Positions 16,251 through 26,403 of a DNA stretch of 64,000 bases are shown in pieces. A program made the translations under genes and the position numbers. This stretch comes from Lacinutrix sp. Hel_I_90 (GTDB lineage: Bacteria; Bacteroidota; Bacteroidia; Flavobacteriales; Flavobacteriaceae). The stretch's first letter is position 1. Every line of letters begins with the position of its first letter. The DNA lies in the NCBI RefSeq assembly GCF_000934685.1, contig NZ_JYNQ01000001.1, positions 2,158,501 to 2,222,500 on the forward strand, given 5' to 3'. The notes under the pieces were generated by a model. It saw only the letters and a list, made by a program, of their open reading frames with translations, searched no databases and had not been told where the DNA came from.

Positions 16251-16626
16251 ATCGCTTTAAAACCCAAAGCCCATAACAACCCAGAAACAATTCTGCAACG
16301 GTTCCAAAAACGTATGCTGAAGTGGGCATGCCATCTACAATAAAGCTTAGCAGTCTTCCAAAACCCAAGCCTAGCATAAAAATGAGATTGGTAATTATTG
16401 CTGTTTTAAAATATCGTATTTTAAAGAGGCCCAAAATCCATAACGCTGAAAACCCCAAATACAATCCCATAATGGCTTTGTGAAAATTATGCTCGTCGGT
16501 GGTTTCTAAAAGCATATCGAAACTTAATTCTGGTTTAAAACCGTAAACAAAGGCTACAGGAATAACAATACACACCGAAATAATGAGGTGGATTTTATTA
16601 ATGAAGTCGTCCTTAGTTTTAATCAT
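16240..16626 (-). CDS. DUF4345-family membrane protein
   Basis: This 128-residue protein has four predicted helices. The sequence LGFGRLLSFIVDGMPTSAYV and the closing ELFLGCYGLWVL resemble the DUF4345 family, small inner-membrane proteins of unknown role. It is convergent with the Lgt/radical SAM cassette, overlapping it by 11 bases, and so is not part of that operon. The ATG start directly precedes a charged N-terminus (MIKTKDDF). Confidence 0.75.
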   Translation of the reverse strand: MIKTKDDFINKIHLIISVCIVIPVAFVYGFKPELSFDMLLETTDEHNFHKAIMGLYLGFSALWILGLFKIRYFKTAIITNLIFMLGLGFGRLLSFIVDGMPTSAYVFGTVAELFLGCYGLWVLKRFNQ

Positions 16627-16698
16627 AATTCTACTTCTCGATATGATTTCTTATGGTTTAGAAATGACCAAAATTCAACATGTTTTTAATTACTTCTT

Positions 16699-17922
16699 TT
16701 AAAATGTTACCGCAACCACAACCAATTCACCCCCTCTTTTCACAGTTACATCGGTTGTATCGCCTTTTTTATAGTTTGATAAGGCTTTCATATAACTCAT
16801 CATATCTGAGATGTCATAAGCTCCCATTTTTACTACAATATCACCTTTTTGAATCCCTGCGTTTGTTGCTGGAGTATCGGCCCTTGTACCATCTATTCGC
16901 ATACCGATACCATCAAATAAATAATCTGGCGTAACACCCAGACCCACCTCAAATTTTGGCACGGCATCGCTTTCATTCTTTGTAGCTCTAAAAGGTAATT
17001 TGCCGTTATTGTCTAAATCTGTAATGATTTCATAAATATAGTTTGAAATCTTTTGCATGCCTTCGTAATTGAGTTTTTCAAAATCGTCACTTGGCTTGTG
17101 ATAATCTTCATGCTGTCCGGTAAAAAAATGGAGTACAGGAATGTCAGCGTTATAAAAAGAGGTATGATCACTCGGTCCAACACCGGATTCTTTTTCTATT
17201 AATTTAAAATTAGAGTTATTCGCTTTTACTGTTTGTTTTAAAATAGGAGACGTTCCAACACCATAAACAGCTAAAGTACTATCCGTTTTTAAGCGACCAA
17301 CCATATCCATGTTAATCATGTAGTTTGCTTTTTGAGTAGCAATCGTTGGGTTTTTTACAAAATAATTTGAGCCCAATAATCCCATCTCTTCTCCAGAAAA
17401 AGTGATGAATACATAATTGTTGTTTGTGTTTTTAGTTTTTAGCTTTTCGGCTAAATTTAAAAGAACCGCAACACCGCTTGCATTATCATCTGCTCCATTA
17501 TGAATCGCCGTTTCACCTCTATGTAATGAGCCCTCTGCACCTAAACCTAAGTGGTCGTAATGCGCCCCGATAATGATTGTGTTTTCTGCTTTATTATCTA
17601 TATACCCAATTACATTAGTTCCTGTAATGGTACTATCGCCGTCCTTTACTGTGTAATTCACGTCTTGGTGCGGATCTGTTTTTGGTCGAAAAGAAAAAGG
17701 TTGAAAATAGTTTTTTGTTCCTTTGGCTTGCAGGCCTATATTTTGAAAACGCTCAGCAATATATTCTGCTGCCTTTTGCTCGCCATTACTTCCGGTTTGC
17801 CGCCCTTCTAAAGCATCAGATGACAAAAAAGTGACATCTTCTTTAATGGTGATTGTTTGTGTTTTTTCTTGTTGGCACGCCATCAATAGCAGTAGAAAAA
17901 TGATTGTAATTTCTTTTTTCAT
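16699..17922 (-). CDS. M28 metallopeptidase lipoprotein with C-terminal PDZ domain
   Basis: This 407-residue lipoprotein has the signal MKKEITIIFLLLLMAC, with lipobox LMAC and the cysteine at 16. The M28 domain carries GAHYDHLGLG, NGADDNASGVAVLL, FSGEEMGLLGS, NMDMVGRL and GPSDHTSFY, giving all the expected zinc ligands. A PDZ domain occupies roughly residues 320-407 (GIGMRIDGTRADTPATNAG, KGDIVVKMG). Proteins of this type are periplasmic or surface aminopeptidases. It is divergent from the TolB-like lipoprotein gene, with a 55-base gap holding a CAAAATTA motif that is a -7 box (TAATTTTG) on the minus strand. Confidence 0.92.
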   Translation of the reverse strand: MKKEITIIFLLLLMACQQEKTQTITIKEDVTFLSSDALEGRQTGSNGEQKAAEYIAERFQNIGLQAKGTKNYFQPFSFRPKTDPHQDVNYTVKDGDSTITGTNVIGYIDNKAENTIIIGAHYDHLGLGAEGSLHRGETAIHNGADDNASGVAVLLNLAEKLKTKNTNNNYVFITFSGEEMGLLGSNYFVKNPTIATQKANYMINMDMVGRLKTDSTLAVYGVGTSPILKQTVKANNSNFKLIEKESGVGPSDHTSFYNADIPVLHFFTGQHEDYHKPSDDFEKLNYEGMQKISNYIYEIITDLDNNGKLPFRATKNESDAVPKFEVGLGVTPDYLFDGIGMRIDGTRADTPATNAGIQKGDIVVKMGAYDISDMMSYMKALSNYKKGDTTDVTVKRGGELVVVAVTF

Positions 17923-17944
17923 TGTTATAAGTATTAGTTTTGTT

Positions 17945-17952
17945 CAAAATTA
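17945..17952 (-). promoter_or_regulatory. TAnnTTTG -7 box for the M28-PDZ lipoprotein
   Basis: TAATTTTG on the minus strand, 23 bases before the ATG. No -33 TTG stands at the proper distance. Confidence 0.45.
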
Positions 17953-17977
17953 GACAATAATCCCCACTTTATCCATC

Positions 17978-19078
17978 ATGAAAATCACTTACTTACTCTT
18001 CTTTTTTCTGCTTTTATGTTCATGTAAAAATGAAGACAAAGCAAAAAACACGCCTTTAAAAACTGAAGTTTCAAAAACGAAAAACCCGTTAATCTATCCA
18101 GACGAAGTTCATTTTAAAGACTTACGTCAAGTCACTTTTGGTGGTGATAATGCAGAAGCATATTGGAGTTTTGATGATAAACAGTTGGTGTTTCAGTCTA
18201 ATTATGAAAAGTGGAACGTCTCTTGTGACCAAATGTTTTTAATGAATGCTAATGCTACTTTTGATAGTGTGCCGCCCCCAATGGTGAGCACTGGAAAAGG
18301 CCGTGCGACTTGCTCCTATTTCCTGCCAGACAATAAACATATTGTCTATGCATCCACTCATTTGAGCGATGAAGTATGTCCAGAGACACCTTTACGTAAA
18401 AACGGAAAATACATTTGGCCCGTCTATGATACCTTCGATATTTTTGTTGCAGACTTACAAGGTAACATCGTAAAGCAATTAACTCATGAAAAAGGGTATG
18501 ATGCTGAGCCAACGGTCTCTCCTAAAGGTGACAAAATTGTATTTACCTCAACAAGAAGTGGCGATTTAGAATTATATACCATGAATTTAGACGGTAGTGA
18601 GGTTAAGCAAATTACAGACGAATTAGGCTACGATGGCGGTGCCTTTTTCTCACCCGATGGGACTAAAATTATCTTCCGATCGTCGCGACCAAAAACCGAA
18701 AAAGAAATTAAAGAGTATAAAGCGTTATTGGCTGAAGGCTTGGTTGAACCTACAGACATGGAACTATATATCTGTAATGCAGATGGTAGTGAGCTACGCC
18801 AATTAACCGACTTAGGAAACGCTAATTGGAGTCCGTTTTTTCACCCAAGTGGTAAGAAAATATTGTTTTCATCAAACTTTGAAGCAGAGCGTGGTTTCCC
18901 CTTTAATTTATACTTGATTGATTTAGATGGAAAAAATTTAGAACGCGTAACTCACAGTGAAACTTTTGATGCCTTTCCTGTGTTTTCAAACGATGGTAAA
19001 AAACTGGCCTTTTCTTCAAATAGAAATAATGGCGGCGGCCGAGATACCAACTTATTTATTGCTGAATGGCAGGATTAA
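17978..19078 (+). CDS. TolB-like beta-propeller lipoprotein
   Basis: This 366-residue protein has a lipoprotein signal (MKITYLLFFFLLLCSC, lipobox LCSC). It contains WD40-like PD40 repeats with the pattern VSPKGDKIVFTSTRSGDLEL, FSPDGTKIIFRSSRP, FHPSGKKILFSSNF and FSNDGKKLAFSSNR, each followed by a DG..LRQLT-type strand. These build a six-bladed propeller like the TolB C-terminal domain. TolB-like lipoproteins are usually protein-interaction modules or parts of peptidases; no catalytic domain is attached here. It is divergent from an M28 peptidase gene, which may hint at a shared role. Confidence 0.88.
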   Translation: MKITYLLFFFLLLCSCKNEDKAKNTPLKTEVSKTKNPLIYPDEVHFKDLRQVTFGGDNAEAYWSFDDKQLVFQSNYEKWNVSCDQMFLMNANATFDSVPPPMVSTGKGRATCSYFLPDNKHIVYASTHLSDEVCPETPLRKNGKYIWPVYDTFDIFVADLQGNIVKQLTHEKGYDAEPTVSPKGDKIVFTSTRSGDLELYTMNLDGSEVKQITDELGYDGGAFFSPDGTKIIFRSSRPKTEKEIKEYKALLAEGLVEPTDMELYICNADGSELRQLTDLGNANWSPFFHPSGKKILFSSNFEAERGFPFNLYLIDLDGKNLERVTHSETFDAFPVFSNDGKKLAFSSNRNNGGGRDTNLFIAEWQD

Positions 19079-19103
19079 CGGTTTTTTTGAAGGTAGAGCG
19101 TGT

Positions 19104-21503
19104 TTACTTCTCTAAACGCTCACGCTCAGCCCGTGACTTCGTTTGTTCATTAGTTTTTAAGGTCGTGTTGCCAAATTTATAACTAAATCCTAATTTTATG
19201 TAGCGATTGTCCAAATTTGTAAAACGAGCATTATCTTGATTCCCGTTTTTGTAACTCACATTAAAATCTTGTGTATTAAATAAATCTGCAATGGCTAAAG
19301 ATAACGTTGCTCGGTCGTTAAACAACTGTTTTTTTATTGAAACATTGGTTAACAATCTAGGATCAACTATTTGCAATTCTTGGGTGTTTTTCCCAATATG
19401 GATAATGGTCATGTTTAAAGACAAACTCTTATTTTTTAAAAAGGAGAAGTCGTTACTACAAATGAAGTAATTGCTCCATATTCTTTGTCTTGAAATGACA
19501 TTATTTATTAATGATTCTTCCTTTATTTTCCTAAGTGAGTTACCTACATATAGAAACCATCTATCACTTAAACTTTTATAAAACTCAACATCCAAACCAA
19601 AATCTATTCTTTTATCAAGATTAGTCGAGGTAAATGTTAAAATAGAATTGTCATTATTTTGAATGGGTATTTCTGAAATTGTATTAACAGTATCTACATA
19701 AAACACTTCAATTGTTAAAAAATCATATAAACTTGAACCTAATAAATATTTACTGGTAAAAGAAGGCAGCAAGGTTGGGTTACCTGTAACTATCGTGTTA
19801 TCATTTAAAAAAAACTTAAACGGATTCAATGATTGATAATTTGGTCTTGAAATACTGCGTTTGTAATTCGTATAAATAGTAGCCTTTTCAGTAACTTCCA
19901 AGCTAAGATTTACTGTTGGAAACAGTTTAAAATAATCTTGATTATTTCTTTCGTTATCGGCAATCGAAAGCCCTTTTATTTGTGTGTTTTCAGCTCTTAA
20001 ACCCCCTGAAAAACTCCATTTTTGCCAGCTTTTATTATAACTTAAATAAGCAGCAAAAACAGACTCTTCATAATCATAACCATTTGAATTCGCAGTATTG
20101 AGTGTAGACTCGCCTGTGCTTTGGTCAATGTCAAATTGTACAATGTCACTTACTGTTTCAATGTTCGATGATTTAAGCCCTGAAGTAAACTCAGCACTGT
20201 CACTTAAAGGTAAAACATAATCTACTTGTGTGGTGAAAATTTGAGTGTCTTGGTTGCTCAAGGTATTAAATGCGGTGCTAAAATCATAGGTGTTATCTGG
20301 AAGAAAATAATTGCTATTAACCCGTTGATTTCTTCTATAATCATAATCGGTTACATGTGCATTAAACGTTAGCTTTGCTTTCTTTTTGAAGAGATGCACA
20401 AAATCTAAATCGAAACCTAAATTATATTTATCATCCTCAGAATGATTAAAAACATTAAAACTATAAAGTCTTGTGTTTTCTGCATCTGAAATAATCGTTT
20501 TTCCATTGATAAAATAATCGAAAAACGGAAGTAATAATGCATTGGTTGCAAAACTTAAGGTGTTTTTATCATCAAGAAAATAATCAAAATTTAAATTAAC
20601 GTTATGCGTTTTTGAGTAGGTATTTCGATTAGTATTGGTTAGCCATTTTTCATCAATACTACCAGCATCAAAATAGTTAATACGTTCATCACTATCTCTG
20701 TTGATTTTATTTTGCGAGTAACTATAGTTTAAATTAACATTGATTTTGTTTGTTTTATAAAACTGATTGAGTCCTGCATTATATCTCGGGAAGACGCCTT
20801 GTGTGTAATTAGAAAAAATAGTGCCGCGATACCCTGTAATTAAGTTTCTAGTCATCACGATGTTTAAGACAGCGCCACTTTCTGCATCATATTTTGCTGG
20901 CGGATTAGTAATCACCTCTACTTTTTTAATGGTATTTGCTGGTGAGTTCTCCAGCAGTTGGGTAATCTCACTTGCCGAGAGATTCACTTTCCGATCATTA
21001 ATATAAACCGTTGGTGTACTATTTTTAACCGTTATGGCATTATCTAAAATTAAAACACCTGGTGCACTCCGTAAAACTTCTAGCAAGTTACCTTCGCTTA
21101 ATGCGGTATTTTCAACATTAAAAATTAACCTATCGGATTCTTTTATTAGCGTTGGTTTTGTTGAAGTGATGTTCACTTCCTTTAAAGCTTCAGCACCTTC
21201 CTTAAGTATAATGGTGCCAAAATTCTTGTTGGCAGAAAGCTTAAAATTCTCTAAAACTTCGTTGTAACCAACAAAAGTGATTTTTAAGGTATAGGTATTT
21301 GCGGAGAGGTTTTTCAACAAAAAAGCGCCTGATTCATTAGAGCTAATACCCGTTATAATCGTTTCGTTTTCTGCTAAAAGTAAAACAGAAGCGAAAGCTA
21401 TAGGGGCATTGTTTTCATCAACCAAAGTCCCTGAAACAGTAAATTCTTGTGCAAGAATTTCCGAAGCAAAAAGAAAAATAAATATGTATAGTATGTATCG
21501 CAA
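19104..21503 (-). CDS. Outer-membrane beta-barrel receptor (TonB-dependent receptor-like)
   Basis: This 799-residue outer-membrane protein has a signal peptide (MRYILYIFIFLFASEILAQ), then a carboxypeptidase-regulatory-like domain (about 20-105: FTVSGTLVDENNAPIAFASV). A plug-like region follows (LLEVLRSAPGVLILDNA, VYINDRKVNLSASEI, VEVITNPPAKYDAESGAV), then a long C-terminal barrel of the OMP_b-brl_3 type ending SYKFGNTTLKTNEQ. There is no neighbouring SusD gene, so it is not a classic polysaccharide locus pair. Substrate unknown; members are often linked to metal, siderophore or peptide uptake. It is monocistronic and divergent from lepA. Confidence 0.88.
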   Translation of the reverse strand: MRYILYIFIFLFASEILAQEFTVSGTLVDENNAPIAFASVLLLAENETIITGISSNESGAFLLKNLSANTYTLKITFVGYNEVLENFKLSANKNFGTIILKEGAEALKEVNITSTKPTLIKESDRLIFNVENTALSEGNLLEVLRSAPGVLILDNAITVKNSTPTVYINDRKVNLSASEITQLLENSPANTIKKVEVITNPPAKYDAESGAVLNIVMTRNLITGYRGTIFSNYTQGVFPRYNAGLNQFYKTNKINVNLNYSYSQNKINRDSDERINYFDAGSIDEKWLTNTNRNTYSKTHNVNLNFDYFLDDKNTLSFATNALLLPFFDYFINGKTIISDAENTRLYSFNVFNHSEDDKYNLGFDLDFVHLFKKKAKLTFNAHVTDYDYRRNQRVNSNYFLPDNTYDFSTAFNTLSNQDTQIFTTQVDYVLPLSDSAEFTSGLKSSNIETVSDIVQFDIDQSTGESTLNTANSNGYDYEESVFAAYLSYNKSWQKWSFSGGLRAENTQIKGLSIADNERNNQDYFKLFPTVNLSLEVTEKATIYTNYKRSISRPNYQSLNPFKFFLNDNTIVTGNPTLLPSFTSKYLLGSSLYDFLTIEVFYVDTVNTISEIPIQNNDNSILTFTSTNLDKRIDFGLDVEFYKSLSDRWFLYVGNSLRKIKEESLINNVISRQRIWSNYFICSNDFSFLKNKSLSLNMTIIHIGKNTQELQIVDPRLLTNVSIKKQLFNDRATLSLAIADLFNTQDFNVSYKNGNQDNARFTNLDNRYIKLGFSYKFGNTTLKTNEQTKSRAERERLEK

Positions 21504-21623
21504 TAAAGGGATTAATTTAACAGCAAGATACCAATTGTTTTTTACTTTTTGGTAAGGTTAAAACCGTAATTTTAAAGCCCGTTCTATTCCCAATAAAAAA
21601 GGAAAAATCGCCAATAAATGCAT

Positions 21624-21631
21624 TATATTTG
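21624..21631 (+). promoter_or_regulatory. TAnnTTTG -7 box for lepA
   Basis: TATATTTG sits 39 bases before the lepA ATG and would start transcription near 21638. No good -33 TTG is seen upstream. Confidence 0.55.
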
Positions 21632-21670
21632 CACACTCTTTATTTTTAATTTCTAGAGAAAGATACGATT

Positions 21671-23467
21671 ATGAAGCACATTAGAAATTTTTGCATTATT
21701 GCACATATTGATCACGGTAAAAGCACACTGGCCGATCGTTTACTCGATGCTACTGGTTCTGTGACGGCTCGTGAGCAGCAAAATCAGTTATTAGATAGTA
21801 TGGATTTAGAGCGTGAGCGTGGTATTACCATTAAGTCGCACGCCATACAAATGGATTATACTTATGAAGGTGAAAAGTACACTTTAAACTTAATAGACAC
21901 CCCTGGACACGTAGATTTCTCTTACGAGGTTTCACGTTCTATTGCTGCTTGTGAAGGCGCCTTATTAATTGTTGATGCCGCGCAAAGTATTCAAGCACAA
22001 ACGATTTCAAATTTATATTTAGCACTGGAAAATGATTTAGAAATTATTCCCGTTTTAAATAAAGTCGATCTACCAAGTGCAAACCCTGAAGAAGTTACAG
22101 ACGATATTGTCGAGCTTTTAGGCTGCGACCCAAGTGAGGTCATTCATGCTAGTGGAAAAACAGGTTTTGGTGTAGAAAATATTCTAAAAGCTATTATAGA
22201 ACGTATTCCAGCGCCTAAGGGCGATCCAGATGCACCACTTCAAGCGTTAATTTTTGACTCGGTTTACAATACGTTTAGAGGTATTGAAACCTATTTTAGA
22301 GTTTTTAACGGTGAAATTAAAAAAGGACAAAAAATTAAATTTGTCGCTACAGAAAAAGAATACTACGCAGATGAAGTTGGTACCTTAAAGCTAACACAAG
22401 TTGCAAAACAGAGTGTAAAAACGGGAGATGTTGGGTATTTAATCACTGGTATTAAAACCGCTAAAGAGGTTAAAGTTGGAGATACCATTACCGATTTTGC
22501 AAACCCAACAACTAATATCGTACAAGGTTTTGAAGATGTAAAACCTATGGTTTTTGCGGGTATATACCCCGTAGACACAGAAGATTATGAGGAGCTTAGA
22601 AATTCGATGGAGAAGCTGCAATTAAACGATGCCTCCTTAGTCTTTCAGCCTGAAAGCTCTGCGGCTTTGGGCTTTGGCTTTCGTTGTGGCTTCTTAGGCA
22701 TGCTGCATATGGAAATTATTCAAGAGCGTTTAGAGCGTGAGTTTGATATGACGGTAATAACAACAGTTCCCAACGTGTCCTATTTCGCGTATACTAATAA
22801 AGCACCAGAAGTACCCTTTGTGGTTAATAACCCGAGTGATTTGCCAGAACCGACAACCATTAATCGTGTTGAAGAACCCTTTATTAAGGCAACCATTATT
22901 ACTAAAGCCGACTTTGTTGGTAACGTAATGTCTTTATGTATTGAAAAACGTGGGATGATTACCAATCAAACCTATTTAACATCTGAACGTGTTGAGCTTA
23001 CTTTCGATATGCCTCTAGCTGAAATTGTTTTCGATTTTTACGACCGTTTAAAAACGGTTTCTAAAGGGTATGCCTCTTTCGATTATTCGCCAATTGGTAT
23101 GCGTACCTCAAAATTAGTGCGTTTAGATATCTTATTAAATGCACAACCTGTTGATGCCCTTTCGGCATTAATTCATGCAGATAATGCACAGCACATTGGT
23201 AAAAAAATGTGCGAAAAATTAAAAGAATTAATCCCTCGTCAGCAGTTCGATATTCCTATTCAAGCGGCTGTTGGCGCTAAAATTATTTCTCGTGAAACAA
23301 TTAAAGCCTTACGTAAAGATGTAACCGCAAAATGTTACGGTGGCGATATTTCGCGTAAACGTAAACTTTTGGAAAAGCAGAAAAAAGGTAAAAAACGTAT
23401 GCGTCAAGTAGGTAATGTAGAAATCCCTCAGCAAGCGTTTATGGCTGTTTTAAAGTTGAATGATTAA
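21671..23467 (+). CDS. lepA: Elongation factor 4 (LepA)
   Basis: EF-4 is a ribosome-associated translational GTPase that acts on stalled or misregistered ribosomes. The 598-residue protein has G1 AHIDHGKST, the switch region [14 protein letters not shown]3 DTPGHVDF, G4 NKVDLP and G5 ASGKTGFG. Domains II and III follow, then the LepA-specific EF-G IV/V-like C-terminus ending in a basic [17 protein letters not shown] stretch. Length is exactly as expected (about 600). The start [16 protein letters not shown] matches the family. Confidence 0.98.
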   Translation: MKHIRNFCIIAHIDHGKSTLADRLLDATGSVTAREQQNQLLDSMDLERERGITIKSHAIQMDYTYEGEKYTLNLIDTPGHVDFSYEVSRSIAACEGALLIVDAAQSIQAQTISNLYLALENDLEIIPVLNKVDLPSANPEEVTDDIVELLGCDPSEVIHASGKTGFGVENILKAIIERIPAPKGDPDAPLQALIFDSVYNTFRGIETYFRVFNGEIKKGQKIKFVATEKEYYADEVGTLKLTQVAKQSVKTGDVGYLITGIKTAKEVKVGDTITDFANPTTNIVQGFEDVKPMVFAGIYPVDTEDYEELRNSMEKLQLNDASLVFQPESSAALGFGFRCGFLGMLHMEIIQERLEREFDMTVITTVPNVSYFAYTNKAPEVPFVVNNPSDLPEPTTINRVEEPFIKATIITKADFVGNVMSLCIEKRGMITNQTYLTSERVELTFDMPLAEIVFDFYDRLKTVSKGYASFDYSPIGMRTSKLVRLDILLNAQPVDALSALIHADNAQHIGKKMCEKLKELIPRQQFDIPIQAAVGAKIISRETIKALRKDVTAKCYGGDISRKRKLLEKQKKGKKRMRQVGNVEIPQQAFMAVLKLND

Positions 23468-23636
23468 CCTGAAAAGAGTTCTCAATATTTAGGAAATTTC
23501 CAACATTAGATTAGGCCAAAAAAATTGAAACTTGGCTTAAAAAAATGCTATTGAAACGATTCTTTCCGATAAGGTTCCTGCAGTAGATACCCCCTTTTCG
23601 GGGAACACGGTGTTGCATGAGTTTGAAAATTGCTAC

Positions 23637-23648
23637 GAAAACGTTTTC
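23637..23648 (+). promoter_or_regulatory. LacI-family-type operator palindrome upstream of glgA
   Basis: GAAAACGTTTTC is a perfect 12-base palindrome centred on CG, the usual shape of LacI/MalR/CcpA-family operators. It lies about 90 bases before glgA in a 268-base gap. A weak -7-like TAGCTTTA follows at 23705-23712. A short hairpin, CCCC-TTTT-CGGGG, lies near 23590-23603. No LacI-type regulator gene is in the window. The site is seen directly; the binding protein is inferred. Confidence 0.45.
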
Positions 23649-23735
23649 ATTCATAAAAAGCCCACAATATTTAACAAACATTCTTTTTTTTAAGTTTATA
23701 TCATTAGCTTTATAGGACGCTTTTAAACTTTCTTA

Positions 23736-25136
23736 ATGACCATTATTCATCTTAGTGCAGAATGTTATCCAGTTGCCAAAGTTGGTGGCTTAGCAGATGT
23801 TGTTGGTGCACTACCCAAATATCAAAATGACTTAGGCAACACGGCCTCTGTTATTATGCCTTTTTACAATAATAAATTTACCCAATCTCATACCTTTTCC
23901 TCCGTTTTTAATGCTGAACTAAATTTAGCTGGAAAAAAAATACCTTTTGAAGTTTTAACTTTGGTTGAAAACACTTTAGGTTTCGCTATTTTTTTTATAC
24001 ACATAGAACCACTACTTTATAAAGACTATGTATACTCCAATACAGATACTGAACGGTTTTTAGCCTTTCAAATTGCGGCTTTAGATTGGCTGAAATCCCA
24101 AGATAATAAGCCAGATATTATACATTGTCACGATCACCATACGGGTTTAATCCCGTTTATGCTTCAGGAATCTTTTGAGTATAAGTCACTAAATAACATC
24201 CCTGTGGTTTTTACCATTCATAATGCACAATATCAAGGGTGGTTTTCTCATGATTTGGTACACTTAATTCCAAAATTTAATTTCGATCATGTGGGTTTAA
24301 TCGACTGGAATCACCAAATTAACCCCTTAGCGGCAGCAATAAAATGCGCTTGGCAGGTGACCACCGTTTCTCCAAGTTACATGGAAGAGTTAAAAGAAAA
24401 AGCCAACGGTTTAGAATGGCTTTTAGCACATGAACATGAAAAATGTGTTGGTATTTTAAATGGCATTGATACTGCTGTATGGAACCCAGAAACGGATGAA
24501 TTTATTATTAAAAATTATAACAGCACGTCGGTTAGCGCTGGAAAAAAAGCGAATAAAAAATGGCTATGTGATACATTCGATTTAGATGATAAAAAACCGC
24601 TATTTGTCTTTATAGGTAGACTAGTTGGTGAAAAAGGCGCCGATTTATTTCCTGAGATTTTTAGTGAGGTCCTAAAAAATAACGCGATTTCAATTTTACT
24701 ATTAGGTTCTGGAGAAACAGAAACAGAACAGGCACTAAAAGACTTATCTGCAGACTATAAAAATTACAACCATTTTATTGGTTACGACGAGAAACTCTCA
24801 CATATCCTTTACGCTGGAGCCGATTTTTTAATCATGCCATCGCGTGTAGAGCCTTGTGGCCTCAATCAATTGTATGCTTTACGCTATGGCACAGTTGCCA
24901 TTGTAAACAATATTGGAGGTTTAAAAGATACCATTACAGATCTCTCTAATGATGGTTTTGGAATTATTATCCCTTCAGCTACAATAGAAGCTACGGTTAC
25001 AGGTATTTTAAGAGCAAAAACATTTTACACAAAAAAAGAAGCCTTTAAAACAACACAAAAACACATCATGGCTATTAATCACTCTTGGCTACAATCGGCT
25101 AAAACATATCAGGAACTTTATAAAAACATCAGCTAG
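23736..25136 (+). CDS. glgA: Glycogen synthase (ADP-glucose type, GT5)
   Basis: GlgA extends alpha-1,4-glucan from ADP-glucose. The 466-residue protein has the N-terminal KVGGLADVVGALP substrate loop (close to residue 12), the GT5 synthase block with HCHDHHTGLIPF and FTIHNAQYQGWF, and the GT1-type C-terminal domain with FIGRLVGEKGADLF and the catalytic PSRVEPCGLNQLYALRYG segment. Length is normal. It is the first gene of glgA-glgC-glgB, with only one base before glgC. The upstream palindrome suggests control by a LacI-type regulator. Confidence 0.96.
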   Translation: MTIIHLSAECYPVAKVGGLADVVGALPKYQNDLGNTASVIMPFYNNKFTQSHTFSSVFNAELNLAGKKIPFEVLTLVENTLGFAIFFIHIEPLLYKDYVYSNTDTERFLAFQIAALDWLKSQDNKPDIIHCHDHHTGLIPFMLQESFEYKSLNNIPVVFTIHNAQYQGWFSHDLVHLIPKFNFDHVGLIDWNHQINPLAAAIKCAWQVTTVSPSYMEELKEKANGLEWLLAHEHEKCVGILNGIDTAVWNPETDEFIIKNYNSTSVSAGKKANKKWLCDTFDLDDKKPLFVFIGRLVGEKGADLFPEIFSEVLKNNAISILLLGSGETETEQALKDLSADYKNYNHFIGYDEKLSHILYAGADFLIMPSRVEPCGLNQLYALRYGTVAIVNNIGGLKDTITDLSNDGFGIIIPSATIEATVTGILRAKTFYTKKEAFKTTQKHIMAINHSWLQSAKTYQELYKNIS

Positions 25137-25137
25137 A

Positions 25138-26403
25138 ATGATAAACAACAAGGTCATTTCAATTATTTTAGGAGGCGGACAAGGTTCGCGTTTGTATCCG
25201 CTAACCGAAGCACGCTCAAAACCAGCTGTCCCCATTGCTGGAAAATACCGTTTGGTAGATATCCCAATTTCCAACTGTATAAATTCAGACATTAAACGCA
25301 TGTTTGTGTTAACGCAATTCAATTCGGCATCCTTAAACAGACACATTTCAAACACCTACCATTTTAGTTTTTTTAGCTCTGGCTTTGTAGATGTTTTAGC
25401 CGCAGAGCAAACACCAGAAAACAAAACCTGGTTTCAAGGTACCGCTGATGCTGTGAGACAGAGCATGCACCATTTTAAAAGGCATGATTATGAATATGCG
25501 CTCATTCTATCGGGTGATCAATTGTACAACATGGATTTTAATGATATGCTCGATAAGCATATAGCGAGCAACGCCGCTATTTCTATAGCGACTTTACCAG
25601 TAAAAGAAAAAGAGGCGACCTCCTTTGGTATTTTAAAAACCAATACTGAAAACGTGATTACGTCTTTTATTGAAAAGCCTGCCAAAGCCCTTTTGCCAGA
25701 TTGGACCTCTGAGGTTAGTCATGAAATGAAAGCCCAAGACCGTAATCATTTAGCTTCGATGGGTATTTATATTTTCAATAAAACCCTTTTAGAAGAGCTT
25801 ATGGCCAATCCGAATACTATCGATTTTGGAAAAGAAATCATTCCGCAATCCATACATAAACACAAAGTATTAAGTTATCAATTTGAGGGCTATTGGACCG
25901 ATATTGGAAATATAGATTCATTCTTTGAGGCTAATATTGGTTTAACAGATGACATCCCAAAATTTGACCTTTACGATATAAAAAATCGTATTTATACAAG
26001 AGCCAGGATATTGCCCACTTCAAAAATATCTGGAACCAAGTTAACTAAAACGGTCATTGCTGAAGGGTGTATTATAAGCGCAGAAAGCATAGAACGCTCC
26101 GTTATAGGTATCCGCTCCAGAATTGGAGACGACAGTATTATTAGCCATGTCTATACTATGGGAAGCGACCATTACCAGAGTCTTGAAGATCTGTCTGATG
26201 ACACTAAAGTGCTAATAGGTATTGGAAAACGCTGTAAAATTAGCCATGCTATTTTAGACAAAAATTGCAGTATTGGTAACGATGTTGAAATTAAAGGCGG
26301 TAAACACCTTGAAGATACTGAAACCGATAATTATTTAATAAAAGACGGTATTGTAGTGATCAAAAAAGGCGCCATAATCCCTGCTGGGTTTAAAATAGTT
26401 TAA
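25138..26403 (+). CDS. glgC: Glucose-1-phosphate adenylyltransferase (ADP-glucose pyrophosphorylase)
   Basis: GlgC makes ADP-glucose from glucose-1-phosphate and ATP, the committed step of glycogen synthesis. The 421-residue protein has the nucleotidyltransferase start ILGGGQGSRLYPLTEARSKP, then VDIPISNCINS, the catalytic ILSGDQLYNMDF, FIEKP and EGYWTDIGNIDSFFEAN. A left-handed beta-helix C-terminus carries hexapeptide repeats. The start lies one base after the glgA stop, and its own stop overlaps the glgB ATG by one base, so the three genes are tightly coupled. Confidence 0.97.
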   Translation: MINNKVISIILGGGQGSRLYPLTEARSKPAVPIAGKYRLVDIPISNCINSDIKRMFVLTQFNSASLNRHISNTYHFSFFSSGFVDVLAAEQTPENKTWFQGTADAVRQSMHHFKRHDYEYALILSGDQLYNMDFNDMLDKHIASNAAISIATLPVKEKEATSFGILKTNTENVITSFIEKPAKALLPDWTSEVSHEMKAQDRNHLASMGIYIFNKTLLEELMANPNTIDFGKEIIPQSIHKHKVLSYQFEGYWTDIGNIDSFFEANIGLTDDIPKFDLYDIKNRIYTRARILPTSKISGTKLTKTVIAEGCIISAESIERSVIGIRSRIGDDSIISHVYTMGSDHYQSLEDLSDDTKVLIGIGKRCKISHAILDKNCSIGNDVEIKGGKHLEDTETDNYLIKDGIVVIKKGAIIPAGFKIV